64,000 nucleotides of DNA from Zobellia roscoffensis (GTDB lineage: Bacteria > Bacteroidota > Bacteroidia > Flavobacteriales > Flavobacteriaceae). The stretch covers positions 990,504 to 1,054,503 of the forward strand of contig NZ_JADDXT010000002.1 of the NCBI RefSeq assembly GCF_015330165.1, read 5' to 3'. Below the pieces are notes generated by a model. It had not been told where the DNA came from, did no database searches, and was given only the letters and a program-made list of their open reading frames with translations. The position numbers were made by a program, and so were the translations under genes. This document shows, piece by piece, positions 19,499 to 29,046 of the stretch. Numbering within the stretch: the first letter of the stretch is position 1; each line of letters begins with the position of its first letter.

Positions 19499-19499
19499 T

Positions 19500-19952
19500 T
19501 TGGAAGCACGGACCAACATAGACATCAAGAATTTTCTACCTCACCGTGAGCCTATGCTTATGGCTAGCGTTACACCTTACCTTGATGAAACTTCTGTTGA
19601 AACCAGATTTAAAATAGAAGATACCTGCATTTTTGTTAAAAACGGATATCTATCTGAAACTGGACTTATAGAAAATGCTGCCCAAACTTGTGCCGCTATT
19701 GTTGGTCAAAGTTTTTTTGATGATGACGATAAAGATGGTAGCAAGAATAAGGTTATAGGCTATATAAGTGCTGTCAAGAAAGTTCAGATTACAACATTGC
19801 CCAAAGTAGGAGAAACCATTGCCACCAAAGGCAACCTTATTTCAAGATACGACAACGATGCTTTTAGCAGCTGCACCATTGCTTCTGAAACTTTCAGAAA
19901 CGGAGAATTAATCGTAGCTTGTACTTTGAACTTTTTGATCCATGAGGTTTAA
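19500..19952 (+). CDS. hot-dog dehydratase-like protein, TTG start
   Basis: 150 aa, homologous in layout to the preceding gene: LPHREPMLMASV near residue 13 and YLSETGLIENAAQTCAAIVGQ on the central helix. The only in-frame start that keeps the N-terminal strand is TTG at 19500, directly after the upstream stop at 19498. The next ATG would remove the conserved LPHREP. Probably pairs with its neighbour. Confidence 0.85.
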   Translation: MEARTNIDIKNFLPHREPMLMASVTPYLDETSVETRFKIEDTCIFVKNGYLSETGLIENAAQTCAAIVGQSFFDDDDKDGSKNKVIGYISAVKKVQITTLPKVGETIATKGNLISRYDNDAFSSCTIASETFRNGELIVACTLNFLIHEV

Positions 19953-19988
19953 GAGGGAAATATTGCTAATCCCCCAAAATTATGACCA

Positions 19989-20387
19989 GTGAAAAAAGAA
20001 GAAGTACCACAAGATAAGGGCCTACTCAATTCTGCTCAAACCAAAGAACTTACCTATGCTGTTGATGAAAATGGTGAGTACACTACAGAACTAAGCTCTG
20101 GCTGGGACCCAAAAACTATAGCCTTAAACAATGCTATACAAGACATAGAAGAGCGTGTAGCCGCAGCCAAAGAACGTGTCAAAAACAACCAAACCAGCCC
20201 TATTGAATACTATATGGAGCTACATAAAATGGATTTACCTATCCTATCTAGTTATGTTGGACTTTGGCAATGGCGTGTAAAACGGCATTTTAAGCCAAAA
20301 GTATTTCAAAAGCTAAACCAAACCACTCTTCAAAAATATGCCGATATCTTCGACATCAGCATTGAAGACCTGAAACATATTCCTTAA
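19989..20387 (+). CDS. conserved flexirubin-cluster protein of unknown function
   Basis: 132 aa with a GTG start. The ATG at 19982 is in another frame and soon hits a stop. Soluble and mostly helical, with a predicted coiled segment (AIQDIEERVAAAKERVKNN), then WQWRVKRHFKPKVFQKL. No signal peptide or catalytic motif seen. Sits 8 bp before the BtrH-like gene, so it may act with it. Confidence 0.8.
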   Translation: MKKEEVPQDKGLLNSAQTKELTYAVDENGEYTTELSSGWDPKTIALNNAIQDIEERVAAAKERVKNNQTSPIEYYMELHKMDLPILSSYVGLWQWRVKRHFKPKVFQKLNQTTLQKYADIFDISIEDLKHIP

Positions 20388-20395
20388 ATAACCTC

Positions 20396-21391
20396 ATGCA
20401 AATAGAATTTACCCATAAACAATCGGCACACTGCGAAAATGGTGTAGTTAGTAATTTAATGCGCCACAACGGTTTTGAAGTAAGTGAACCTATGGTCTTT
20501 GGTATAGGGTCAGGTTTATTGTTTTGTTATATTCCATTTTTAAAAGTAAACCATGCTCCTGTTGTTACGTATAGAGCAATGCCTGGTTTGATTTTCAACA
20601 AGTTCGCCAAGAGGGTTGGTATCAAAATAAAACGAGAAAAATTCAGTAACCCCACATCTGCGCAAGAACGCCTAGATGAAAACTTAGCCAAAAACAATCC
20701 GGTTGGGCTACAAGTAGGCGTATACAATTTACTGTATTTTCCAGATGAATATCGGTTTCATTTCAATGCCCATAACTTAGTGGTCTATGGCAAGGTAAAT
20801 GACATCTACCTAATTAGCGACCCTGTTATGGAAAAGGTAACTAATTTAACGGAGAAGCAATTAGAAAAGGTTCGTTTTGCAAAAGGCGCCTTTGCTCCAA
20901 AAGGTCATATCTATTATCCTACATCATTTCCTGAGAAATTAGAACTAAAGAGTGCCATCAAAAAAGGTATTAAAGAAACGTGTCGTCAAATGACTGCTCC
21001 AGTTCCTATTGTTGGTTATAAGGGTATAAAGACGATTGCAAAGCTCATTCGCAAATGGCCTAAGAAAAAAGGAGCTAAAGTTGCCAACCATTATTTAGGT
21101 CAGATTGTACGTATGCAAGAGGAAATTGGTACAGGCGGAGGTGGTTTTCGTTATATCTATGCTGCTTTTTTGCAAGAGGCTAGTCAAATTTTGGAAAATG
21201 AAAAGCTTAATGAACTTTCTAAGGAAATGACCAAAATTGGAGACGACTGGCGCGATTTTGCCGTGAACGCATCTCGTATCTATAAAAATCGTAGTCCAGA
21301 AAATGATGCCTATAATAAAGTTGCTGACCAACTAGATGATATTGCCAATAGTGAAGCAGCCTTTTTCAAAAAGCTAAAAAAAGCAATTTAA
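20396..21391 (+). CDS. BtrH-like cysteine acyltransferase (BtrH N-terminal and DUF4872 type)
   Basis: 331 aa. The N-terminal papain-like BtrH domain has a Cys13 nucleophile (SAHCENGVVSN), His126 (HFNAHNLVVYG) and Asp142 (ISDPV), in the order of a C39-type triad. The remaining 170 residues resemble the DUF4872 helical domain (GGGGFRYIYAAFLQEA). BtrH moves an acyl chain from an ACP to an amine of an antibiotic. In this cluster such an enzyme is a candidate for transfer of the ACP-bound aryl-polyene acyl group, possibly the ester bond to the dialkylresorcinol. That role is inference. Confidence 0.85.
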   Translation: MQIEFTHKQSAHCENGVVSNLMRHNGFEVSEPMVFGIGSGLLFCYIPFLKVNHAPVVTYRAMPGLIFNKFAKRVGIKIKREKFSNPTSAQERLDENLAKNNPVGLQVGVYNLLYFPDEYRFHFNAHNLVVYGKVNDIYLISDPVMEKVTNLTEKQLEKVRFAKGAFAPKGHIYYPTSFPEKLELKSAIKKGIKETCRQMTAPVPIVGYKGIKTIAKLIRKWPKKKGAKVANHYLGQIVRMQEEIGTGGGGFRYIYAAFLQEASQILENEKLNELSKEMTKIGDDWRDFAVNASRIYKNRSPENDAYNKVADQLDDIANSEAAFFKKLKKAI

Positions 21392-21465
21392 CAGCAAAGC
21401 TACCTCCATTGCCTAAATAGGAAAAATCATATTTTATCTTAGAAATTTCGATTAGTTTTGACATC

Positions 21466-22209
21466 ATGATTCAAATCAATGAGCTTTCAAAAAAGTACAA
21501 AGGTGCCGACGATTATTCCGTCCGTAGTTTGAACTTAACCATAGCGCAAGGCGAAATATTTGGGCTACTAGGTCCAAATGGTGCAGGAAAGACCACGCTG
21601 ATCTCAATGCTCAGCTCATTGTTAAAACCAACTTCCGGCAGTTTTACCATTGGAGAGCTAAATTACAAAGACCACAAAAATCAATTGAAGCAACTCATTG
21701 GTATTGTTCCTCAGGAATACGCCCTCTATCCTTCTTTGACCGCTTTTGAAAATCTTATGTATTTTGGTAGCATGTACGGTCTTAAAGGGCAACCGTTAAA
21801 AGATGATATTAATACGCATCTCGAAACGATGGGCCTATCAAAATTCGCCCATAAAAAAATAAAAGCATTCTCTGGAGGAATGAAAAGGCGCATCAACCTA
21901 ATCTCTAGCATTCTGCACAAGCCCAAAGTACTTTTCTTAGACGAGCCTACCGTGGGTGTTGATGTACAATCAAAAAATGTGATCATGACTCATTTGAAAG
22001 AGTTAAACGCATCAGGTACAACTATAATTTACACCTCTCACCATTTGAACGAAGCTGAACATTTTTGCACACGTGTTGGCATTATAGACCAGGGTACTTT
22101 AATTTGTTTAGGAAAACCAAAAGAGCTTATAGACCAAGAACCAAATGCCCAACATTTAGAAGAAGTTTTTTTAGCCAAAACCGGTAAAGCACTACGCGAT
22201 CATGCATAA
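21466..22209 (+). CDS. ABC transporter ATP-binding protein
   Basis: 247 aa. Walker A GPNGAGKTT near residues 36-44, Q-loop near VPQEYALYPS, signature SGGMKRR near 138, Walker B VLFLDEPTVGVD near 158, H-switch TSHH. Belongs to the ABC-2 exporter group (drug/polysaccharide/lipid type). Overlaps the permease gene by 8 bp. Likely moves a pigment precursor or its lipid form across the inner membrane. Confidence 0.95.
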   Translation: MIQINELSKKYKGADDYSVRSLNLTIAQGEIFGLLGPNGAGKTTLISMLSSLLKPTSGSFTIGELNYKDHKNQLKQLIGIVPQEYALYPSLTAFENLMYFGSMYGLKGQPLKDDINTHLETMGLSKFAHKKIKAFSGGMKRRINLISSILHKPKVLFLDEPTVGVDVQSKNVIMTHLKELNASGTTIIYTSHHLNEAEHFCTRVGIIDQGTLICLGKPKELIDQEPNAQHLEEVFLAKTGKALRDHA

Positions 22210-23470
22210 ACTTTGGGCCTCAACATACAAAGAGTTTTTACTTGTTACTCGTGATATTGGTGGACTGGCTGTACTTTTCCTTATGCCTCTTCTATTAGTT
22301 GTAGTCATAACCACCATCCAAGACAATTCTTTCAAATCCATAAAAAAAACCAAATTACCTATTCTTTTAGTAGACTTAGATAAAGGCAAAGTATCCGAAG
22401 ATATTTTTCAAAACTTAGCAGACTCAAACGTATTTCAAGTAGATATGGCATCTACTGATGAAGAAGCCAAACAGCAAGTACTAAAAGGCGATTATCAGCT
22501 AGCTATAGTTATACCTAAAAACTTATCATCTGATCTTGATATCAAAATCAACGAAAATGTAGATGGAATTCTTTCAAAATTCAGCGATAACGAGGAAAGT
22601 ATTCCGGAGGTAAAATCTCAGATGATGCCCAAAGAGGTAAAACTCTATTTTGACCCAGCTACACAGCAGTCTTTCAAAAGTTCCGTGAGGAGTAATATTG
22701 ATAAAATGATATCAAAAATAGAGACAGAAACCATCTATAAAGCTTTTCAAGAACAATTGACGGATGACCCTTCGGAGGCTATTTTTGAAACTGAGAAGTT
22801 TATCACTTTTACTGAAATAATACCAAGTAGAAATAAGGAAGCCTTAATCCCAAACTCAACCCAACATAACATTCCGGCATGGACGCTCTTTGCTATCTTT
22901 TTCATTATTCTTCCACTGGCTATTAATATGGTGAAAGAAAAAAACCAAGGTACGTTTGTTAGACTCAGAACCAACCCCGTATCATATGCCACCGTGTTAG
23001 GAGGGAAAACAATTGTTTTTCTAGGTGTTTCTTTAGTACAGTTTACACTTATGCTGGCCGTAGGTATTTTTCTTTTCCCCTTAATAGGGTTACCTAAACT
23101 AGATGTTACCGGTAGACTTCCCCTATTATTTATCGTTGCCTTTTTTGCGGGTCTGGCCGCTGTGGGTCTAGGGTTGTTATTAGGAACCGTTGCCAAAACC
23201 CAAGAGCAATCAGCACCTTTCGGCGCTACATTTGTGGTTATTTTAGCGGCAATTGGCGGTGTTTGGGTTCCCGTTTTTGCCATGCCCAAGCTTATGCAAA
23301 TGCTCTCTAACCTATCTCCTATGAATTGGGGGCTAAGTGCTTTTTATGATGTATTTTTGCGTAACGCAACCTTTGTTGAGATTATTCCCGAAATATCACT
23401 TTTATTGCTGTTTTTCGTGATTACAACACTTATAGCCATTATCTATAACGAAAGAAAAAATGCCGTCTAA
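22202..23470 (+). CDS. ABC-2 type permease
   Basis: 422 aa. One N-terminal membrane segment, a large periplasmic loop (about residues 50-225), then five or more C-terminal membrane segments with the ABC-2 pattern (NMVKEKNQGTFVRLRTNPVSYATVLGGK, then GGVWVPVFAMPKLMQMLSNLSPMNWGL). Partner of the preceding ATPase. The 3' end overlaps the thioesterase gene. Confidence 0.94.
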   Translation: MHKLWASTYKEFLLVTRDIGGLAVLFLMPLLLVVVITTIQDNSFKSIKKTKLPILLVDLDKGKVSEDIFQNLADSNVFQVDMASTDEEAKQQVLKGDYQLAIVIPKNLSSDLDIKINENVDGILSKFSDNEESIPEVKSQMMPKEVKLYFDPATQQSFKSSVRSNIDKMISKIETETIYKAFQEQLTDDPSEAIFETEKFITFTEIIPSRNKEALIPNSTQHNIPAWTLFAIFFIILPLAINMVKEKNQGTFVRLRTNPVSYATVLGGKTIVFLGVSLVQFTLMLAVGIFLFPLIGLPKLDVTGRLPLLFIVAFFAGLAAVGLGLLLGTVAKTQEQSAPFGATFVVILAAIGGVWVPVFAMPKLMQMLSNLSPMNWGLSAFYDVFLRNATFVEIIPEISLLLLFFVITTLIAIIYNERKNAV

Positions 23471-23897
23471 AATCCAAAAAGAAATCAGTTTCACCAGTGA
23501 AGTCCGTGTACGATTTGCAGAAACGGACCCATTGGGCATTGTCTGGCACGGCAATTATATTCAGTATTTTGAAGATGGTCGCGAAGCTTTTGGGCGCCAC
23601 CATGGCATTTCATATCTAGACCAAAAGGAGCATAATTTCTCTACGCCAATTGTAAAATCGGGATGCGAGCATAAACTACCGTTAAGCTATGGAGATGTGG
23701 CCACTATAAAAACCACCTATGTAGATTCACAAGCAGCCAAAATGATTTTTAAATATGAAATCTATAACCCTGCAGGAGCTGTTGTTTGTACGGGAGAGAC
23801 CGTTCAAGTCTTTGTTGAGTTAGGCGGTGAACTATCATTAGTACTACCGAAGTTTTTTGCAGAATGGAAGAAAAAAGTAGGACTTTTAGATGAATAA
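23460..23897 (+). CDS. 4HBT-family acyl thioesterase
   Basis: 145-aa hot-dog protein with the 4-hydroxybenzoyl-CoA thioesterase motif FAETDPLGIVWHGNYIQYFE (catalytic Asp near residue 21). It may release or edit acyl-ACP/CoA intermediates of the polyene or resorcinol branch. Overlaps both the permease (11 bp) and the next ketosynthase (8 bp), so it is fixed within the operon. Confidence 0.92.
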   Translation: MPSKIQKEISFTSEVRVRFAETDPLGIVWHGNYIQYFEDGREAFGRHHGISYLDQKEHNFSTPIVKSGCEHKLPLSYGDVATIKTTYVDSQAAKMIFKYEIYNPAGAVVCTGETVQVFVELGGELSLVLPKFFAEWKKKVGLLDE

Positions 23898-25038
23898 CGT
23901 TTACCTATCACATAATAACATAGTTTCCGCGTACGGATTTGATAGTGCTTCTGCGATTGACAGCATAAAAAATGAAGTTTCAGGGCTTTCTTTGGTAAAT
24001 GATTCCAACATTCTACCCAATCCCTTTTACTCTTCGCTCATTGCGCAAGACAGCCTATCCGAGGCATTCCAAAAATTGGACCCAAAAGAAGCCTATACAA
24101 GATTAGAACAAATACTGTTGGTTTCCTTATCGGATACAATTAAGAAATCCGGTTTAGAACTTACGGATAGAGTGGGATTGATTCTATCTACCACAAAAGG
24201 CAACATAGACGTCTTAGAAACAGAAAACCCTTTTGATGAAAGCAGAGCTTATTTAGCCGAATTAGGCCAAAAAATTGAAGACTTCTTCGGTTTTAAAAAC
24301 GAAGCTCTTGTCCTATCCAACGCCTGTGTTTCCGGTGTTTTAGCCTTAGCGGTAGCCAAAAGATTTATTCGTCAAAAACGATACGACCATGTGTTTGTCG
24401 TTGCCGGGGATTTGGTAAGCGAATTTATTTTATCCGGATTCAACTCCTTTCAAGCTTTGAGTGAAGCACCCTGCAAACCGTATTGCAAAACCCGTTCAGG
24501 AATTAATATTGGGGAAGTAGGCTGCAGTATACTTGTAACCAAAGATGATAATAACTTAGTTGATAAATCAGTTCGTTTAATAGGCGAAGCTTCTTGCAAT
24601 GATGCCAACCATATTTCCGGTCCTTCCAGAACAGGCGAAGGCTTATATAGAAGTATTGTTTCGGCAATGAATCAAGCAAAAATTGATGCAGATGCCATCG
24701 ATTATATTTCAGCACACGGTACGGCTACGCTGTTCAATGATGAAATGGAGGCCATAGCTTTTAACCGTGCCAATTTACAGGATGTTCCTCTAAATAGTTT
24801 AAAAGGTTATTTTGGTCATACACTTGGGGCCTCGGGCCTCTTGGAAACTATAATCGGTATGCATTCACTATACTCCAATACCTTATACGCCTCTCTTGGC
24901 TTTGACGAATTAGGGGTCTCACAGCCTTTGAATATAATAAAAGAAACCACCAGCAAAGAAAGTAGTATATTTCTAAAAACTGCCTCTGGTTTTGGAGGTT
25001 GCAATACGGCTGCAATTTTTCAAAAAGTCAATTCATGA
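23890..25038 (+). CDS. beta-ketoacyl-ACP synthase, FabF-like, catalytic
   Basis: 382 aa with Cys146 in SNACVSGVLA, His in SAHGTATLFND near residue 277, Lys/His in LKGYFGHTLGASG near residue 310. The second apparently active KS of the cluster. It overlaps the following truncated KS-like gene by 4 bp (ATGA), suggesting coupled translation and complex formation. Confidence 0.92.
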   Translation: MNNVYLSHNNIVSAYGFDSASAIDSIKNEVSGLSLVNDSNILPNPFYSSLIAQDSLSEAFQKLDPKEAYTRLEQILLVSLSDTIKKSGLELTDRVGLILSTTKGNIDVLETENPFDESRAYLAELGQKIEDFFGFKNEALVLSNACVSGVLALAVAKRFIRQKRYDHVFVVAGDLVSEFILSGFNSFQALSEAPCKPYCKTRSGINIGEVGCSILVTKDDNNLVDKSVRLIGEASCNDANHISGPSRTGEGLYRSIVSAMNQAKIDADAIDYISAHGTATLFNDEMEAIAFNRANLQDVPLNSLKGYFGHTLGASGLLETIIGMHSLYSNTLYASLGFDELGVSQPLNIIKETTSKESSIFLKTASGFGGCNTAAIFQKVNS

Positions 25039-25643
25039 ACAGGTCTGACTACCATATAAAATCATATTGCCGTATTAGAGATGGGAAGATTTCTAAAGAT
25101 GGAGAATTGCTTTTTTCCGATGCTTCGGAAGAATTTCCCGCCTTCATTAAAGCAGCGTACAAATATTTTGAAACCGACTATTCTAAGTTTTTCAAAATGG
25201 ACAATCTTAGCAAGCTCGCTTTTATGGGTGCGGAGGTACTTTTACGAGGCAATGATGAAGAAAACACAGCGCTTATCCTATCAAACAGAGCTTCCAGTTT
25301 AGATACAGATCGTAAACATCAGGCAGCTATTAGTAATCCAAAGGGCGGTTTTGCAAGCCCAGCCGTATTTGTTTACACGCTCCCTAATATATGTATGGGT
25401 GAAATTAGCATTCGCCACAAACTGTATTCTGAAAATAGTTTCTTTATATTTGCTGAGTTCAACCCCCATTTATTGTCAGATTATACAAATGATTTGCTAG
25501 AAACGGGTAAAGCCAATGAAGTGCTTTGCGGATGGGTTGACTATGACAAAAACAAATATGATGCGTTTTTATACGTTATCGGTAAAAAAGGTTTGTTAGC
25601 CCATAATACAGAGGAGCTAACCAAATTATACAGAACAAAATGA
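25035..25643 (+). CDS. ketosynthase-like protein, N-terminal fold only
   Basis: 202 aa from the ATG that overlaps the upstream stop; a longer in-frame start exists but lies inside the KS gene. The pattern GNDEENTALILSNRASSLDTD, then ASPAVFVYTLPNICMGEISIRH, resembles the N-terminal half of a thiolase-fold KS, as in the short Ketoacyl-synt_2 proteins seen in aryl polyene clusters. The second half and the His residues are absent. Probably a non-catalytic partner that shapes chain length. Confidence 0.8.
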   Translation: MNRSDYHIKSYCRIRDGKISKDGELLFSDASEEFPAFIKAAYKYFETDYSKFFKMDNLSKLAFMGAEVLLRGNDEENTALILSNRASSLDTDRKHQAAISNPKGGFASPAVFVYTLPNICMGEISIRHKLYSENSFFIFAEFNPHLLSDYTNDLLETGKANEVLCGWVDYDKNKYDAFLYVIGKKGLLAHNTEELTKLYRTK

Positions 25644-25897
25644 GCGAACTTAAACAAGAATTGAAGGAAAAAATCATCGAGCAATTAAACTTGGAAGATG
25701 TTTCCGTTGACGAAATCGCAAATAACGACCCGCTTTTTGGCGAAGGGCTTGGGCTTGACTCTATTGATGCATTAGAGCTTATTGTAATGCTTGATAAGGA
25801 TTACGGTATTAGATTGGCAGACCCAAAAGAAGGTCGCAAGATTTTTGAATCAATAGATACTATGGCCGCATATATTGAAGCCAACCGTTCTAACTAA
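25640..25897 (+). CDS. acyl carrier protein
   Basis: 85 aa. Phosphopantetheine site GLGLDSIDALEL with Ser near residue 39, acidic helices, ATGA overlap with the previous gene. It carries a C-terminal extension (PKEGRKIFESIDTMAAYIE) typical of the aryl-polyene ACP group. Second ACP of the cluster. Confidence 0.93.
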   Translation: MSELKQELKEKIIEQLNLEDVSVDEIANNDPLFGEGLGLDSIDALELIVMLDKDYGIRLADPKEGRKIFESIDTMAAYIEANRSN

Positions 25898-26009
25898 GAA
25901 CTACATCGTTTTTTACGCTTAAGTATTCACTGCCAGCACCATGTAAAATTCGCACTTAAGCCTAAGATTTGTATTTTTATTCTTATATCTCTAATACCTC
26001 CTATTTCAT

Positions 26010-27212
26010 ATGTGTAAGGGCGTAGCAATTACAGGCATGGGTGCCATTTCTGCCATTGGAAACAATGTGCAAGAAAATTATGATGCGCTTATTTCTGGGA
26101 AAATAGGCATTTCTAAAATCTCAAAAATAGATACCGTTCATAAAGACGATATCATGGTGGGTGAAATAGAGATGACCAATGCCGAATTGAAGAAACAGCT
26201 GGGCATTGCTACTGAAGAGGCCATATCCCGAACGGCACTTCTAGCCATGCTTGCCGCAGACGAAGCCTTATCACAAGCCGGAATTACAGATGTTAATGAT
26301 TGTGAAACCGGACTTATTTCTGGCACCACCGTAGGTGGAATGGACCAATCTGAGAAATATTATTTTGAATATTTTGATAGCGATAAAAACTGGGGTCATA
26401 TTAATGGGTTACACGCCGGAGACTCTACTCAAAAGTTAGCCGCTCATTTAGGATTGGCCGAGAGTTTTGTTTCCACAATTAGCACAGCCTGTTCTTCAGC
26501 GGCAAACGCTATCATGCTAGGTGCACGCATGATAAAATCCGGTCAATTAGACCGTGTTATTGTGGGTGGCACGGACAGTTTGAGCAAGTTCACCATCAAC
26601 GGTTTCAAAACCTTGATGATTCAGTCTGATACGTATAACACGCCTTTTGATGATGAACGAAAAGGGTTAAACCTTGGTGAGGCGGCAGCTTATATTATTT
26701 TAGAATCGGATAAAATTGTAGAAAGAAACAAACGAGAGGTATTGGCATACGTAAAAGGGTATGGCAATGCCAATGACGCTTTTCACCAAACGGCATCATC
26801 GGAAAATGGGGATGGCGCTGTTCTTGCAATGGAAAAAGCGTTTCAGGTTTCAGGGTTGAACCCTTCCGATATTGACTATGTGAATGCCCACGGTACAGCA
26901 ACTCCAAATAACGACCTTTCTGAAGGCCGTGCGCTGTTGCGAACGTTTGGCAAAAATGTGCCAGAATTCAGTTCTACCAAAGCTTTTACAGGTCACACAT
27001 TGGCCGTAGCCGGTGGTATTGAAGCGGTATATTCCGTTTTGGCGTTACAGAACAATATTATTTATCCCAACCTGAACTTTAAGACTCCTATGAAGGAGTT
27101 TAATTTACTTCCGCAAACAACGGTCAAACAAAAAGAACTGCGTAATGTGCTTTCCAATTCTTTTGGTTTCGGAGGTAACTGTTCTACTCTAATATTTTCA
27201 AAAGAAGCCTAA
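26010..27212 (+). CDS. beta-ketoacyl-ACP synthase, aryl-polyene type, catalytic
   Basis: 400 aa with Cys161 in STACSSAANAIML, His in NAHGTATPNND near residue 295, and Lys/His in STKAFTGHTLAVAGG near residue 330. It is immediately followed (TAATG) by a Cys-less homologue, a KS/chain-length-factor pair. A 112-bp gap upstream could hold an internal promoter. Confidence 0.94.
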   Translation: MCKGVAITGMGAISAIGNNVQENYDALISGKIGISKISKIDTVHKDDIMVGEIEMTNAELKKQLGIATEEAISRTALLAMLAADEALSQAGITDVNDCETGLISGTTVGGMDQSEKYYFEYFDSDKNWGHINGLHAGDSTQKLAAHLGLAESFVSTISTACSSAANAIMLGARMIKSGQLDRVIVGGTDSLSKFTINGFKTLMIQSDTYNTPFDDERKGLNLGEAAAYIILESDKIVERNKREVLAYVKGYGNANDAFHQTASSENGDGAVLAMEKAFQVSGLNPSDIDYVNAHGTATPNNDLSEGRALLRTFGKNVPEFSSTKAFTGHTLAVAGGIEAVYSVLALQNNIIYPNLNFKTPMKEFNLLPQTTVKQKELRNVLSNSFGFGGNCSTLIFSKEA

Positions 27213-28276
27213 TGAAACCAGTGTATATAAATAGTGTAGGTTCGGTGTCGGCCCAAAAAACTTTTGATAACACTGAGTTTCTAAATGAAATTACGGACTA
27301 TAACGGCACGGTAATAAACGTTATAGACCCCAATTATAAAGAGTATATTCCACCTGCAGCGGCACGTCGTATGGCACGTGGTATCAAAATGAGTACCGTG
27401 AGTTCTAAAAATGCGCTTACAGAAGCTGGATTGGAAAATGTAGATGCCATTATCGTTGGTACGGGATTAGGCTGTATTGGAGATTCTGAACGCTTCGTTA
27501 GTGATATCATCAAAAACGACGAGCAATACCTCACACCAACTCGCTTTATTCAATCTTCTCACAATACTGTAGCTGGCCAAATTGCCCTGAACTTAGGCTG
27601 TAAGGGTCATAATTTCACTTTTGTACATTCAGCCATATCTTTTGAGTCATCATTAATCGATGCCAAAATGATGCTTGAAAATGACGAGGCGAATTCTATT
27701 TTAGTAGGCGGAGTAGATGAATTGGTAGACCATCACGTAGATACGCATCGGTTAATCGGTCATGTTAAAAAAGAAGCGGTAGCATCAAAAGATGTACTCA
27801 ACTCAAAAACCGAAGGCATGGTTATGGGTGAAGGTTCTCACTTTTTTGTGCTTTCAACTGAAAAAGCACCTTCATGTTACGCTGAACTACTTGCTGTACG
27901 AACCTACAATACCCTTTCTAAAGAACGTTTAGAACAGAAAATCAATTTGTTTTTAGAAGGTCAGAACATAGCGATAGAAGATATTGACCTGGTTATTTTG
28001 GGCAATAATGGAGATGTTAACTTTGACGACTATTACGAAAAATTAAGCACTGGCATGTTCAAAGACACGGCTCAAGCCTACTATAAACACCTATCGGGTG
28101 AGTTTGATACCGCAACTGGCTTCGCTTTTTGGATGGCGAACAAGATTTTAAAAACACAACATATTCCAAGTGTGACGAAATTGAATGCCATTGAGCCTTC
28201 CTACTTAAAAACAATTCTGATTTACAATCAGTATAGAGGAGAAAACCACAGTCTCACTTTAATTCGCAAATGCTAA
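27212..28276 (+). CDS. chain-length-factor-like ketosynthase, Cys-less
   Basis: 354 aa, thiolase fold. At the position of the catalytic Cys the sequence is HSAISFESS (around residue 142), so the nucleophile is gone. The first catalytic His region reads LILGNNGDVNFD. This is the pattern of chain-length factors that dimerise with an active KS. Overlaps its KS partner by one base and the next gene by 7 bp. Confidence 0.9.
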   Translation: MKPVYINSVGSVSAQKTFDNTEFLNEITDYNGTVINVIDPNYKEYIPPAAARRMARGIKMSTVSSKNALTEAGLENVDAIIVGTGLGCIGDSERFVSDIIKNDEQYLTPTRFIQSSHNTVAGQIALNLGCKGHNFTFVHSAISFESSLIDAKMMLENDEANSILVGGVDELVDHHVDTHRLIGHVKKEAVASKDVLNSKTEGMVMGEGSHFFVLSTEKAPSCYAELLAVRTYNTLSKERLEQKINLFLEGQNIAIEDIDLVILGNNGDVNFDDYYEKLSTGMFKDTAQAYYKHLSGEFDTATGFAFWMANKILKTQHIPSVTKLNAIEPSYLKTILIYNQYRGENHSLTLIRKC

Positions 28277-29046
28277 GGCGCAAAGGGGTAAATACCGTTG
28301 CTATTCTTCTTTTGCTACTAACCATAGCACTTTATTTCTTAGGATACACACCTTTGTGGTCTATTTTTACAGTCCTCTTTATTTGGTTTGCCATTACCGT
28401 TTTTGGTTCTTTTTTTATCCGATGGAACTACCACCTGACCTCTAGACATTCTAATAAAAACATTGAAAACCATTGGGTTTCCATAACTTTTGATGATGGA
28501 CCAAACAGCAAATTTACTCCAAGGGTACTTGATTTACTGGCCAAATACAATGCAAAGGCAACGTTTTTCTGTGTAGGTAAAACTATTGAACAAAACCCCA
28601 AAATTCTCAAACAAATCATAGACGAGGGCCACAGTATTGGAAATCATACCTACACACATTCCAACAATTTCGGTTTTTTTCCGTTGGATAAAATATTGAA
28701 TGAATTAAAACAAACCGAAAATCTAGTGCATTCGTTGACCGGAAAAAGAATGAAACTGTATCGTCCCGCTTTTGGGGTGACCAATCCACAAATTGCAAAA
28801 GCAACGCATCAGTTGCAATTGCATTCCATTGGCTGGAACGTACGCTCCTTAGACACCACATTTAGGTCAAAAAAGGAGGTATTGAAACGCATAACCGATA
28901 AAGTTTCTAAAGGCGATATTATTCTGCTTCATGATACTAGCGAAAAAACAATAGTCGTTTTGGAACAGTTATTGTTATTTTTGCGACAGAAAAATCTGAG
29001 TTCGGTCACAATTGACCGCTTACTAGAAATCGAAGCTTATGCATAA
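28270..29046 (+). CDS. NodB-family polysaccharide deacetylase-like protein
   Basis: 258 aa. Two N-terminal membrane segments (about residues 8-55), then a NodB domain: TFDDGPNSKFTPRVLDLL (catalytic Asp pair near residue 75), HSIGNHTYTHSN (metal His pair near 120-125), RPAFGVTN and LLHD. All key residues are kept. Why a carbohydrate deacetylase accompanies flexirubin genes is not established; it may act on an envelope glycan or on an ester. Confidence 0.92.
   Translation: MLRRKGVNTVAILLLLLTIALYFLGYTPLWSIFTVLFIWFAITVFGSFFIRWNYHLTSRHSNKNIENHWVSITFDDGPNSKFTPRVLDLLAKYNAKATFFCVGKTIEQNPKILKQIIDEGHSIGNHTYTHSNNFGFFPLDKILNELKQTENLVHSLTGKRMKLYRPAFGVTNPQIAKATHQLQLHSIGWNVRSLDTTFRSKKEVLKRITDKVSKGDIILLHDTSEKTIVVLEQLLLFLRQKNLSSVTIDRLLEIEAYA

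Noticed and set aside
19061..19952. The two adjacent hot-dog genes as a frameshifted single gene
   Set aside because: Each encodes a full single hot-dog domain with its own central helix, so they are a tandem pair, not a broken double domain.
22747..23289. 180-codon open frame antisense to the ABC permease
   Set aside because: Lies fully within a well-supported permease gene; composition (Ile/Pro/Thr/Lys-rich) is that of a shadow frame.
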